From Pedobacter ginsengisoli (GTDB taxonomy: Bacteria; Bacteroidota; Bacteroidia; Sphingobacteriales; Sphingobacteriaceae), in the NCBI RefSeq assembly GCF_002736205.1, contig NZ_CP024091.1, positions 1 through 64,000 of the forward strand: 64,000 bases of DNA, written 5' to 3'. Within the stretch, counting starts at the first letter, position 1. Every line of letters begins with the position of its first letter. The notes under the pieces are model-generated. The model saw only the letters and a list, made by a program, of their open reading frames with translations. It searched no databases and was not told the origin of the DNA. The translations under genes were made by a program, and so were the position numbers. Shown here piece by piece: positions 1 through 9,204 of this stretch.

Positions 1-2682
1 AAACAAGAATTATGGTATACTAATGAGCCTATTTTAAGCAATGGAGGGAAGGTAGCTTTTGTGTTTCCTGGTCTGGATGGCTTGGCCGGGGGCGAGGTGC
101 ATAGCGTTGCTGAACATTTCAAAATAACCCATCAGGAGTCGTCCGGATCCGGTGGCTTATTAGACGAGGCTTTGAAAATTCTCGAGAAAAGCAGTATTCT
201 TGATACAGCCCTGAAAAAGTTAGGCGTACTGCCTGATATGAATGCAGGGCATAGTTTAGGCGAATGGCTTGCGGCAAGATCTTCTGAACTGGCTGAAGAA
301 TCCTCCGTAATGCAGCTGCTGAATTACCTCAATCCCGAAACATTTGAGCTAAAGGATTCCAGATTCATTGCTGTTGGATGTGGAATTGATAAGTTGCAAC
401 CTATTATTGGAAATATAGAACAACTATATCTTTCAAATGATAATTGTCCGCAACAGGTTATTCTTTGCGGAACTAATACAGCTCTTGATGAGTTGGTGCC
501 GCTATTAAGGACTAAGCAAATTTTTCATCAGATATTACCTTTTCAGTCTGGCTTTCATTCTCCTTTTGTGGCAGATAAGCTGGATGTTATGCTGGAAGGT
601 ATGAAGGATATGCAGTTTAGAAAAACGAAGTTCCCTTTATGGTCGGCAACTACTTTAGAGCTATATCCGGAAGGTTTTGAAGCAATCAGAGCGTTAAGTG
701 TAGAGCATCTGATAAAACCTGTGCGTTTTCGTGAACTTACTGAGCGTCTTTATAATGAAGGTGCAAGGGTATTTGTACAGATTGGATCGGGTGGTTTGAT
801 CGGTTTTATTGACGATACTTTACGGGGTAAAAATTATAGTGCTGTATCATCAAACGTACCAATACGTTCTGGTATAGGGCAATTGCAGCGAGTGCTGGCG
901 GCTTTATTTATTGAGGGGAAAGAGGCCGGAATGCAGTTTATGGGTTATGATAACAAAAAGATTGAAACAGGAAAAGGTATTGTATTGCAGCTTGGCCTGC
1001 CTATAATTAATAATATTGAAGGGATTAAAGACCTGGCATTAAAGCAAAACAGACCAGCTTATCACAGAGAAACAGTTCTGCAGGATTTAGCTACACATCC
1101 TTTAATGAAAGCATTTAATGAAAATGTTGAAGAGATGATCGATATTCAATCCGAATTACTTCATTTATTTAAGAATGGGGTTTCAGCTGATCAAATTGTA
1201 AATGCCCCGGACCCCGTGGTACAAAATTCTGGCGTAAGAATTCCGTTTTCTAAAAAACTGGATGTTAGTTTGGATAACTCTCCATACCTGGTAGATCATT
1301 CGCTCCTGAGGCAACCTAAGGGATGGCATTGTGTTGATGATATGGATCCCGTAATCCCTATGACCATGATCTTTGAATTGTTTGCTGAAATAGCAGTTGA
1401 GCAGTCGCCCAAAGAACAGGTGCAAAAGATTATGAATATAAAGGTGTTTCAATGGATGAATGTTGCAAAACCATTTGTAGAGACAGTTACAGGTGAATGG
1501 AAGGATCAGCAATTGGTATACCTGAACCTGGAACGTTTTGCAAATGCAGAGGTATTGCTTACTGATAAACTTCAGGAAGCCCCCTCAAGGGATTTTGATA
1601 TAGGAAGGATTTTAAATATTGACAGGACAACTGAACAGATATATAATGGACATATGTTCCATGGGCCTGGCTATCAGGGCATCAAAAAATTAATTGCTGT
1701 TGGCGAAAAGGGTATCACTGGTATCATTGAAGGTGATACAGGTAAGGGGTCTCTTTTAGATAATGCCGGACAGTTGTTTGGCTTATGGCTTCAACTTACA
1801 CTTATAAAAGACCGAATTGCCTTTCCCGTTAAAATACAGGAAATAACGTTTTATGAGGACTTCAGAGATCAGAAAGGAAGCTTTGAGTGTACTTGTGTAC
1901 TTACCGAATTGAACGATGAGTTTGCTACTGCAGACTTTGTGATGAAACGGAATAATAAGATCTGGGCAATAATATCAGGCTGGCAAAACAGAAGACTGGA
2001 AATTGATGATGCGTTGTGGAGTGTGTCAATGTCGCCGCTAAATAACAGGCTTTCAGAAGAGATTGCTCCTGGCGTGTTCATGTTTCATAATGCTTACAAC
2101 AGGGTCGTTTCATGGGATTTTATTTTAAAACGCTATTTCAATCAGGATGAGAAAAAGCACCATAACTCTTTACTGCCAAATAAACGAAAAGAATGGATGA
2201 TCAGTAGGGTGGCCGTAAAAGATGCAGTACGCAATTTGTTGAACAGGACTAAAAAAGAAGCATATTTTCCAATTGCTTTCGAAATCAGATCCGACGAATT
2301 CAGAAAACCTTACCCGCATGGCGACATGACAGATGGAGTACATATCTCTATTGCCCACAAAGGAACTGATGCAGTTGGAATTGCACAATACGATCGTCCG
2401 GTGGGTATCGATATAGAAAAGATAGAACCGCGAAGTGAAGGGTTTAGTGAGCTGGTTTTCTCTGAAGAAGAGCGGTTGCTGTTAGCAGATAAAGATATGG
2501 CAGAATGGGCAACCCGTTTTTGGGTAGCAAAGGAAGCCTACGGAAAATGCCTTAGCAAAGGTCTGCAGGGAAATCCTAAAGCGTATACCATACAGGAAAT
2601 CAGAGGAGAAGAATTAAGAATTAACGACATATTCATAAAAACAATAAAACATAAAAATTATATAATCGGATGGACGCAGTAG
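1..2682 (+). CDS. Type I polyketide synthase, C-terminal part (AT-DH-PPTase), 5' end outside window
   Basis: The frame is open from base 1, so the gene begins upstream and the GTG at 61 is not the true start. Numbering codons from base 61, an acyltransferase domain covers about 1-310: the FVFPG entry lies just before it, the nucleophile Ser65 is in GHSLGEW, and a FHSPF histidine follows near 168. A linker follows, then a dehydratase/hot-dog region (about 380-650) with His413 in VDHSLLRQP and a second half marked by FHGPGYQG (His534). The C-terminus is a Sfp-type phosphopantetheinyl transferase with GIDIE (782-786) and WVAKEAYGK (821-829). AT-DH-PPTase order recalls enediyne/PUFA-like iterative synthases that activate their own carrier. 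No ketosynthase or ketoreductase is visible; they would have to lie upstream. The gene overlaps the downstream ACP gene by 13 bases, so it heads the visible part of an operon. Domain identity is fairly secure; the product is unknown. Confidence 0.85.
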   Translation, partial: KQELWYTNEPILSNGGKVAFVFPGLDGLAGGEVHSVAEHFKITHQESSGSGGLLDEALKILEKSSILDTALKKLGVLPDMNAGHSLGEWLAARSSELAEESSVMQLLNYLNPETFELKDSRFIAVGCGIDKLQPIIGNIEQLYLSNDNCPQQVILCGTNTALDELVPLLRTKQIFHQILPFQSGFHSPFVADKLDVMLEGMKDMQFRKTKFPLWSATTLELYPEGFEAIRALSVEHLIKPVRFRELTERLYNEGARVFVQIGSGGLIGFIDDTLRGKNYSAVSSNVPIRSGIGQLQRVLAALFIEGKEAGMQFMGYDNKKIETGKGIVLQLGLPIINNIEGIKDLALKQNRPAYHRETVLQDLATHPLMKAFNENVEEMIDIQSELLHLFKNGVSADQIVNAPDPVVQNSGVRIPFSKKLDVSLDNSPYLVDHSLLRQPKGWHCVDDMDPVIPMTMIFELFAEIAVEQSPKEQVQKIMNIKVFQWMNVAKPFVETVTGEWKDQQLVYLNLERFANAEVLLTDKLQEAPSRDFDIGRILNIDRTTEQIYNGHMFHGPGYQGIKKLIAVGEKGITGIIEGDTGKGSLLDNAGQLFGLWLQLTLIKDRIAFPVKIQEITFYEDFRDQKGSFECTCVLTELNDEFATADFVMKRNNKIWAIISGWQNRRLEIDDALWSVSMSPLNNRLSEEIAPGVFMFHNAYNRVVSWDFILKRYFNQDEKKHHNSLLPNKRKEWMISRVAVKDAVRNLLNRTKKEAYFPIAFEIRSDEFRKPYPHGDMTDGVHISIAHKGTDAVGIAQYDRPVGIDIEKIEPRSEGFSELVFSEEERLLLADKDMAEWATRFWVAKEAYGKCLSKGLQGNPKAYTIQEIRGEELRINDIFIKTIKHKNYIIGWTQ

Positions 2683-2969
2683 TATCGACAGCAAAACTGA
2701 ACAGCAACGAGATCTTTGATCTTATGAAACAATTTATTACAGAAGTGATTGGGGAAGAGTTTGTGGAAGAAATGGATATCACAATGGAAAGCTCTTTCAC
2801 TAAAGATCTTGAAATGGATAGCATTGAAATTGTATCCTTTTCTGAGAAAATTAAGGCACATTTTGGTGAACAGATAGATTTTACCGGGTGGTTGTCTAAC
2901 ATGGATCTCGATCAGCTTATCAATCTGAATTTAGGAACCATTGTTAATTATATAGAGGAATGCCAATAA
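2670..2969 (+). CDS. Acyl carrier protein, stand-alone
   Basis: This 99-residue protein has the length and fold pattern of an acyl carrier protein. The likely phosphopantetheine site is Ser51 in DLEMDSIEIV. An N-terminal extension of about 15 residues precedes helix 1. It starts inside the end of the PKS gene and its stop overlaps the next start, which argues for translational coupling. It probably carries the growing chain for the adjacent PKS and is likely modified by the PPTase domain of that protein. The stretch after helix 2 (GWLSNMDLDQ) is less canonical than in AcpP, which fits a dedicated secondary-metabolism carrier. Confidence 0.85.
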   Translation: MDAVVSTAKLNSNEIFDLMKQFITEVIGEEFVEEMDITMESSFTKDLEMDSIEIVSFSEKIKAHFGEQIDFTGWLSNMDLDQLINLNLGTIVNYIEECQ

Positions 2970-3724
2970 TAGAGGTAAATAACAGAGGGGTACACGTACA
3001 GGAACTGAATAAAGGGGCCACGGAAACGGTCCTGCTTGTTCACGGAATGTTCAGCAATCTTTCTATTTACTATTTCAATATTGCTCCCATTTTAGCGAAG
3101 CACTTTCACGTAGTTATGTACGATCTTAAAAGCCATGGCTTAAGCGAAAGAACAGAAAGTGGTTATGATCTTAATAGTATGACTAACGATCTGGTAAACT
3201 TGCTGGATAGTTTAAACCTTGGTCAGGTATACCTGGCCGGTTACAGCTTTGGGGGGCTTATTGCATTAAAAATGGCTGTTCGCTTTCCCGAAAAGATAAA
3301 AAAACTTACCGTTATAGAGGCTCCAGATCCTAATGACGATAAAACAAGGGATATTATTGATGATTATAGCAGAGAGTTTCTGGAGCACTATGTTGCCAAT
3401 TTTACAGATACCACAAAGGTAAAAATGGGTAAGCGGCAGATGGAGCGCAACCATCGTATGTATGAGTATCTTTTTCACGAAACCAGTATAAAGAGTGATA
3501 TGATTCTTGAGAAGGAGTTTTTTAGCGCTGCCGAGATTTCGGATATACAGCAAGACACTTTACTGCTATATGGTGCAAATTCAAATTGCCTGAAAGCGGG
3601 TAAGAAATTGAAAAATAAAATAAGAGGAGCATCGCTGCTTGAGGTTAATGGCGATCATAACATTCCTATTCAGGAGCCGGTAAGTATTGGAAATATCATA
3701 GAAACTTTTTTTAACAATGGCTAA
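2960..3724 (+). CDS. Alpha/beta-hydrolase fold protein, possible chain-release enzyme
   Basis: This 254-residue protein has the alpha/beta hydrolase signature: an LLVHGM oxyanion-region turn at 25-30, the nucleophile elbow GYSFGG with Ser96, an acid probably in the 200-210 region, and a C-terminal histidine in NGDHN. Its position between the ACP and the glycosyltransferases, with start and stop overlapping both neighbours, suggests it hydrolyses or transfers the chain from the carrier protein, like a type II thioesterase. It could instead act on the finished lipid. No signal peptide is visible, so it should be cytoplasmic. The catalytic family is clear; the substrate is an inference from context. 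Confidence 0.75.
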   Translation: MPIIEVNNRGVHVQELNKGATETVLLVHGMFSNLSIYYFNIAPILAKHFHVVMYDLKSHGLSERTESGYDLNSMTNDLVNLLDSLNLGQVYLAGYSFGGLIALKMAVRFPEKIKKLTVIEAPDPNDDKTRDIIDDYSREFLEHYVANFTDTTKVKMGKRQMERNHRMYEYLFHETSIKSDMILEKEFFSAAEISDIQQDTLLLYGANSNCLKAGKKLKNKIRGASLLEVNGDHNIPIQEPVSIGNIIETFFNNG

Positions 3725-4925
3725 GTTCGTATTCATAGTTCCACCTTTAACAGGGCATATTAATCCTACATTAAGCATTGGTGCTGTTTTATTGCATCGG
3801 GGTCATGAAGTTGGCTGGATTAGCCTGGATAAATCGCTGGCTTTACATCTGCCTAAGGGAGGGCAATTATTGCTGATCGAGTATGATGAAAATGACCGGC
3901 AAAAACAAGACAGTGAGAAATATTTGGACATCATTACCAAAAAGATCGTTTACGGTATCGATAGTATCAAATTCCTTTACGAGGAAGTTTTAATTCCTTT
4001 GAACAGGCATAGTTATGAAGGTATTGTGGCTTTGCTGGATACGTTTAAGCCTGATCTTATAATTACCGACCATCAGATGTTTGCCGGTGCTATTGCAGCA
4101 GTTAATAAAAATATCCCTTATACTACCTCAGTTACCGCACCTGCTGCCATTAAAGTAATGGACGAACTGCCTAAGATCCATGAATGGGAAGTAAATCAGA
4201 TTGTGGCACTTCAGAAAGAGTTGGGTATTGAAAATGAGCGCTCAATTGCCTGTTCTGATCTGTTGACTATGGTGTTGACCTCTAAAGCATTTTTTGGCGA
4301 AATGGAATTGCCTTCTAGTTATCAGTTTGTTGGCCCTGTTATTCATAAAAGAGAAGGACAAACGGCTTTTGATTGGGAAGCGATAAATAAAAGAGCTGGA
4401 GAACCGAAAATACTGGTAAGCATAGGAACTACTTTTGATCATGAACATAAAAAGAACTTTTTTACTAAGGTAATTGAGGCTTTTGCTGATGAACCTTTAA
4501 CTGTGGTTGTCGTTTCAGAACCCTCTTTGTTTGATGACTGGCCACAGAATTTTATTGTTCAGCGCAATGTTCCGCAATTGGATCTGTTACCTTATCTGGA
4601 TGCTGTTGTTTGTCATGGTGGTCATAATACGGTTTGCGAAACTTTAAACAATGGCTTGCCAATGGTGGTTGTGCCAATCGCGTATGATCAATCACATGTT
4701 GCAGGAAGGGTAGTCAGAGTAGGAGCTGGTTTGAGACTAAATTTCAACCGGTTCAAATCAAAACATCTTAAAGATGCTGTCCGGGAAATTTTAATAACTG
4801 ATTCTTTTAGAAAGGCTGCACAACAAATGGCTTTGTCATTTAAAGAGGCCGGAGGAACGGAAACTGCAGCCGATTTGCTTGTACAGTTAAGCGCAGTAAA
4901 ATATGTTGAAGTATTAAATAATTAA
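3717..4925 (+). CDS. Glycosyltransferase, UGT/MGT (GT1) family, copy 1
   Basis: This is a 402-residue GT-B glycosyltransferase. The N-terminus (VFIVPPLTGHINP, residues 4-16) is the acceptor-side Rossmann start typical of macrolide and zeaxanthin glycosyltransferases. The donor-binding motif HGGHNT lies at 300-305 and is followed by PIAYDQ. The family transfers a sugar from a nucleotide donor to a hydroxyl of a small lipophilic acceptor. It overlaps the hydrolase gene by 8 bases and is followed after 8 bases by a second, clearly related enzyme. The pair probably arose by tandem duplication and may add two sugars in sequence. Donor and acceptor cannot be told from sequence. Confidence 0.85.
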   Translation: MAKFVFIVPPLTGHINPTLSIGAVLLHRGHEVGWISLDKSLALHLPKGGQLLLIEYDENDRQKQDSEKYLDIITKKIVYGIDSIKFLYEEVLIPLNRHSYEGIVALLDTFKPDLIITDHQMFAGAIAAVNKNIPYTTSVTAPAAIKVMDELPKIHEWEVNQIVALQKELGIENERSIACSDLLTMVLTSKAFFGEMELPSSYQFVGPVIHKREGQTAFDWEAINKRAGEPKILVSIGTTFDHEHKKNFFTKVIEAFADEPLTVVVVSEPSLFDDWPQNFIVQRNVPQLDLLPYLDAVVCHGGHNTVCETLNNGLPMVVVPIAYDQSHVAGRVVRVGAGLRLNFNRFKSKHLKDAVREILITDSFRKAAQQMALSFKEAGGTETAADLLVQLSAVKYVEVLNN

Positions 4926-4933
4926 AGAGAATT

Positions 4934-6109
4934 ATGTCAAAGTTTTTGTTCGTTGTGCCACCTTTTTTCGGTCATATAAGCCCAACATTAAGTATAGGTG
5001 CCAGTTTAATTGCTAAGGGGCATGAAGTGAAATGGTTTGGTGTTGCACCACTTTCAGATTCTCATATTCCCGCAGGTGGCGAGTATATCTACCCTGAGGA
5101 TGATTTGGTTGAACATCACGAAGAGCTTAAAAAAATATTAAAACGTCAGGATGATGGCCCGGCCTGTTCTGGTCCCGAAGTAATGAAACTGGCGCTTGAA
5201 GAAACGTATGTGCCTATTGCCCGCATTATGATGAAAGGCCTGGGTAAATTTGCAGATATATGGAAGCCGGATGTAATTATAAATGATTGTATCACTTTTG
5301 CAGGTGCATTATGCGCTTACATTAAAGGAATTCCTTGTGTTACCACTACACCTGTTCCGCCTGATGTGATGGGCGATACTGCAAACAGCGCCCCTAAAAT
5401 ATTTGAATGGCAGGAAAACCTGATTAAAGGATTGCAGCGGGAATTTGGGGTGCATGGTGATGAGATTGTAATTCACTCACATAAAATGAACCTCGTTTTT
5501 ACTTCTGAAGAGTTTGCCGGAGCTCAGGACCCAATGCCTCATATGAAATTTGTTGGGCCTGTTAAAGGAAGGCCAAATCATGCAGATTTTGATTGGGAGC
5601 GATTGGAAAAAGCTATTACCCCTAAAGTGTTTGTCTCGCTAGGAACATTATTGGTCGACATTAGAAAAGAGTTTTTTGGTAAGTTGATAACGGCCTTTGC
5701 CAACGCACCATTAACTATTGTGGCGGCTACCAATCCCAATATTTTTGAACAGTGGCCCGAAAATTTTATTGTTAACAGCTTTGTACCACAGGCCGAGCTG
5801 ATGCCAAAAATGGATGCTGTGATCTGTCATGGAGGTTTTAATACCGTTAATGACACTTTCATTAATGGCCTGCCGATGTTAATTACTCCAATTGCCTATG
5901 ATCATTTCCATACAGCTAAACTCATTGAAAATGCCGGCTGCGGCATCAAAATCCGTTATAAGAGGTTGCGTATTGAGGACATGAAAAAGGCAGTATTTGA
6001 GTTGTTGGAAAATCCGGTATACAGAAACGCCTCATTGAGAATTAAAGAGACATTTATTGCTGCCGGGGGGAATGACAGAGCAGTGCAGCTATTAGAAGAA
6101 TTTGTATGA
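4934..6109 (+). CDS. Glycosyltransferase, UGT/MGT (GT1) family, copy 2
   Basis: This 391-residue GT-B glycosyltransferase is a paralogue of the preceding gene. It shares the opening FVVPPFFGHISPTLSIGA, the internal PKIFEWQ block and the donor motif, which here reads HGGFNT (299-304) instead of HGGHNT. The second histidine of the motif is therefore replaced by Phe, which could change donor preference. It overlaps the following acyltransferase gene by 4 bases (ATGA), again indicating one transcript. The likely role is a second glycosylation of the PKS product. It is a soluble or membrane-associated cytoplasmic enzyme with no transmembrane segment. Confidence 0.85.
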   Translation: MSKFLFVVPPFFGHISPTLSIGASLIAKGHEVKWFGVAPLSDSHIPAGGEYIYPEDDLVEHHEELKKILKRQDDGPACSGPEVMKLALEETYVPIARIMMKGLGKFADIWKPDVIINDCITFAGALCAYIKGIPCVTTTPVPPDVMGDTANSAPKIFEWQENLIKGLQREFGVHGDEIVIHSHKMNLVFTSEEFAGAQDPMPHMKFVGPVKGRPNHADFDWERLEKAITPKVFVSLGTLLVDIRKEFFGKLITAFANAPLTIVAATNPNIFEQWPENFIVNSFVPQAELMPKMDAVICHGGFNTVNDTFINGLPMLITPIAYDHFHTAKLIENAGCGIKIRYKRLRIEDMKKAVFELLENPVYRNASLRIKETFIAAGGNDRAVQLLEEFV

Positions 6110-7359
6110 AAAGGAAACTTCTATTTGCCGAAAGAATGCTTCATGGAAATGGAGACGCACCCTTTAATGCCGTAATCCCTATAAAGTTAAGGGGTAGTTT
6201 TGAAGAGAGTAACCTGTGCCATGCATTACAGCAGCTTCAGGCAAAACACCCTTTTTTAAATGCTTTTGTTAAGGATGATGAGCAATCAATGCCCTGGTTT
6301 GTAGTTAATGACAGAATTAAACTTAAAATTCCACTAAGAATTGTTACCCGAACCACCGATGATGACTGGAAAACAGAGTCAATGAAGGAGTGGTCTATAG
6401 TATTTGATACGAGATCTGGTCCCTTAATGAGATTAGTATGGATAAAAGGCGAAGAATTTTCTGAGTTTATAATGGTTATTCATCACTGTCTTTGTGATGG
6501 AGGATCAGCTATGGCAATTTTAGCTGAACTATTGCTCCTTATTGATGATGGTTCTGTTGAGATAGGTAAGGAAGATCCCATTTTAAGAATCGAGGATATT
6601 ATACCAGGTTCAATTCTTAATAACAGAAAAAAGATCATTAAAGCTAAATTAATTGGTGGTGTAGCAAATTTGTTTTTATGGCTAGTTCCGGTTAAGAAAA
6701 AACTGATTGACCGGAAACGTGATTATATGATTCACTGGAAGCTCGAAAAGGAATTGAGTGATCGGTTAATTCGGAAATGCAAATCAGAGGGTGTTACTGT
6801 TAACACTGCCTTATGTGTAGCAGTGTTAAATGCTTTTAAAGAAGTTCGTAAGGAAAACTTTCATAATAAAATTTCGCTTCCTGTCGATATCCGCAGGTTT
6901 GCACCAAAAATAAAGCGCGATAACATCTTCGCATTTGGTTTAATGCTGGTCGTTTCTGCAGATAAGAACCTTGACTTTTTTGCTGATGCCAAAAGAATGC
7001 AGGAGGATATTGATGCCAAAACCGCAAAGCTGGATCCGTATGAAACGATTATGATGATGGAGGAGTCTCATTCATCATTAAAGAACTTCACTAATTTTTT
7101 GAAATATGGTAAATCAAGTAACGATTGCATGTTTTCTAATCTTGGTAGAGTGGATATTCCTTATCTGTACAAAAAATTTGCTGTAGAAACTATTTTTAGT
7201 CCTTCAGTAATAGGGCCGCTGGGTAATACAACAACACTTGTTACCTCTACTTATCTTGGGCAAATGGACTTTACATTTATCGCCAGCGAAGGATTTATTC
7301 CTTATGCTGAAGCGCAGGCTATTAAAGAAAAAATGATGGAAATACTGAATAAACTATGA
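6106..7359 (+). CDS. Condensation-domain/PapA-like acyltransferase, copy 1
   Basis: This 417-residue protein belongs to the chloramphenicol acetyltransferase-like superfamily (NRPS condensation, PapA, alcohol acyltransferases). The catalytic HHxxxDG motif is intact as HHCLCDG at 126-132. The N-terminal half has the usual LCHALQQLQAKHPFL helix. The C-terminal DFGWG motif of condensation enzymes is not visible, which fits stand-alone O-acyltransferases better than peptide synthetases. It follows the two glycosyltransferases and precedes a paralogue with a 4-base overlap. It probably esterifies the sugar or aglycone, perhaps from an ACP- or CoA-bound acyl donor. The superfamily is clear; the acyl donor and acceptor are unknown. 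Confidence 0.8.
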   Translation: MKRKLLFAERMLHGNGDAPFNAVIPIKLRGSFEESNLCHALQQLQAKHPFLNAFVKDDEQSMPWFVVNDRIKLKIPLRIVTRTTDDDWKTESMKEWSIVFDTRSGPLMRLVWIKGEEFSEFIMVIHHCLCDGGSAMAILAELLLLIDDGSVEIGKEDPILRIEDIIPGSILNNRKKIIKAKLIGGVANLFLWLVPVKKKLIDRKRDYMIHWKLEKELSDRLIRKCKSEGVTVNTALCVAVLNAFKEVRKENFHNKISLPVDIRRFAPKIKRDNIFAFGLMLVVSADKNLDFFADAKRMQEDIDAKTAKLDPYETIMMMEESHSSLKNFTNFLKYGKSSNDCMFSNLGRVDIPYLYKKFAVETIFSPSVIGPLGNTTTLVTSTYLGQMDFTFIASEGFIPYAEAQAIKEKMMEILNKL

Positions 7360-8624
7360 GAAGGCGTCTGATCATGGGAGAAAGAATCATGTATGTAGAT
7401 TCCGCTACTCCGTTAAACTGTGTGTTTGCCGTAACTATTCGCGGTAACTTTTCGCTTGAACGGTTACGAAATGCATTGCATAAAGTACAGCAAAAGCACC
7501 CTTTATTACGAGCGAGTATAAAGGAAGATGCTGCGGGGGTTCCTTATTTTGTTTCAAGTAATAAGCTTTCTGAAATTCCAATCAGGATTGGAGAAAGAGT
7601 TAGTGATGAAGATTGGAAAGTACAATCTAAACTAGAATGGAATAAACTCTTTAACGGGAAAAGTAGCCCCCTTGCAAGAGTAGTTTGGTTAAAAGATGCC
7701 GAAGTTTCTGACTTAATGCTTATTTGTCCGCATTGTGTTTGTGATGGGGCTACCTTTGTAGCTTTGATGAGCGAAATACTGGAGTTATTGGATAACCCGG
7801 AAAAGGAACTGATCAGTTATTTGCCATTTAATTCTATGGAAGGGTTGCTTTCACAATCATTTAAAGTAAGTAAAGCAAAAGCTTTAAAAGCGAGTTTTTT
7901 TTCAGTTGTTGCTAAACTGTTTTTTCTTTTTAAATCTACAAAAGGTAGCAATCCTACAGGCCAGAATTATTTGTTGCATTGGAAATTAGATGCAGAAAAA
8001 ACTGCCATGTTAACTGCCGAATGCAAAGCTGCGGGGGTAAGTGTGTATGCTGCATTATGCGTGGTTTTATTAAAAGCATTTCAATCCATAAAAGGAAGCA
8101 AGGCACATGGCAAGGTTATCTGCCCGGTAGACGTAAGAAAGTTTGTTGCTGAAATAAAGGTAGATCATATGTTTGCTTTTGCGCCCATTGCTGAACTATC
8201 CGTGAGTGATAAGCCAGATGGTTTTTGGGATAAAGCGAAAAAAGTAAAAGAGGATCTGAATACAAAGATTGCGGCAATGAATGTTCATGAATTATTACTT
8301 ATGAGCGAATATTTTCATGGGTCAGTAAAAAAGATGGTAAAGTATTTACAAACCACACAGGGTACCCATGATGTTACCTTTTCCAATATGGGTCGGTTGG
8401 GGATTTCTGAAACATATGAATCCTTTCAGGTCGAGACAATATATAGCCCAACAGTTGGTTTCCCTTGGAGAAATCCCAACACCATTGTTGTAAGTACCTT
8501 TAAAGGAGAAATGGACTTCACATTTTGTTCGAATGATTCTTTTTTACCCGAAGGTGAAGCAATAGAAATTAAAAATAAAGTGCTGGAACTATTACAGCAA
8601 GAGTTGATGATGAATTATGCTTGA
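7356..8624 (+). CDS. Condensation-domain/PapA-like acyltransferase, copy 2 (PHxxxDG variant)
   Basis: This 422-residue paralogue of the preceding acyltransferase shares the layout of N-terminal helix, central active site and the C-terminal MDFTF block. The active-site motif reads PHCVCDG at 125-131. The first, mainly structural histidine of HHxxxDG is replaced by proline, while the catalytic His126 and Asp130 remain. The enzyme may still be active with altered geometry or specificity. Together with the intact copy 1 it suggests two acylation steps matching the two glycosylation steps. It overlaps the upstream gene by 4 bases and the downstream gene by 8 bases. Confidence 0.78.
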   Translation: MRRRLIMGERIMYVDSATPLNCVFAVTIRGNFSLERLRNALHKVQQKHPLLRASIKEDAAGVPYFVSSNKLSEIPIRIGERVSDEDWKVQSKLEWNKLFNGKSSPLARVVWLKDAEVSDLMLICPHCVCDGATFVALMSEILELLDNPEKELISYLPFNSMEGLLSQSFKVSKAKALKASFFSVVAKLFFLFKSTKGSNPTGQNYLLHWKLDAEKTAMLTAECKAAGVSVYAALCVVLLKAFQSIKGSKAHGKVICPVDVRKFVAEIKVDHMFAFAPIAELSVSDKPDGFWDKAKKVKEDLNTKIAAMNVHELLLMSEYFHGSVKKMVKYLQTTQGTHDVTFSNMGRLGISETYESFQVETIYSPTVGFPWRNPNTIVVSTFKGEMDFTFCSNDSFLPEGEAIEIKNKVLELLQQELMMNYA

Positions 8625-9117
8625 AAATTTAAAAAGTGATGATGCGGTATTAAAGAAGCTTGTTCAAAGAAATCTGCCCCTTTATTTTATTCCCAATGTT
8701 ATAGCTAATACTATTATCCCTTATTTCAGCTTTAAAAATCTCAATGCAGTTCATTTATTTAAAGGTGAGTATTGTATTGCAAGGTTTTTGTTGCCCATGG
8801 CCCTATTGTTGCCGTTTATAATCACTTTTGATATTTTAAAAAAAACAATAGCACTTTCTGAAGATGGAAAAACAGGATTTGTACTGCCCCATAATTTTAC
8901 TAAAAATAAGTTCATGTTTAAGATGGCAGGTATTAATGGTATAGGTACTTCATCAGTTATTTTAGTACTTATGATCCTGCTTCAATTTAGTATTCCAAAA
9001 GATTACAGTTTTAATGGCGAATTGCTATCTGTTCTTTTGGGGCTTTTAGCTGGTACATTCTCTATAGTCTTTACACTCTGGCCTATTAAAAAGATTAAGG
9101 AGCTAAAAGGCATTTAA
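8617..9117 (+). CDS. Small integral membrane protein, last gene of the PKS operon
   Basis: I do not recognise this 166-residue protein. It has three or four hydrophobic segments, at about 58-72 (FLLPMALLLPFII), 110-125 (SSVILVLMILLQF) and 138-157 (LLSVLLGLLAGTFSIVFTLW), joined by basic loops, and a lysine-rich C-terminus. It starts inside the end of the second acyltransferase gene, so it is almost certainly part of the same transcript. It might anchor the enzymes or help move the product across the inner membrane, but nothing in the sequence shows that directly. No signal peptide cleavage site is apparent. Confidence 0.65.
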   Translation: MLENLKSDDAVLKKLVQRNLPLYFIPNVIANTIIPYFSFKNLNAVHLFKGEYCIARFLLPMALLLPFIITFDILKKTIALSEDGKTGFVLPHNFTKNKFMFKMAGINGIGTSSVILVLMILLQFSIPKDYSFNGELLSVLLGLLAGTFSIVFTLWPIKKIKELKGI

Positions 9118-9158
9118 TAAGCTTTCATTGTAACAGCTTAACAGCTAACAATCATTCT

Positions 9159-9190
9159 TTGTCAGAAATAAATTAAAAGCTGTATTTTTG
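9159..9190 (+). promoter_or_regulatory. Bacteroidota promoter for the radical SAM gene
   Basis: A TTG (-33 element, 9159-9161) lies 21 bases before TATTTTTG (9183-9190), a match to the Bacteroidota -7 consensus TAnnTTTG. The start codon at 9205 is only 14 bases further on, so the leader would be very short. The spacing is slightly longer than the usual 19. Confidence 0.45.
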
Positions 9191-9204
9191 CAAGAAAAAA
9201 GCAA

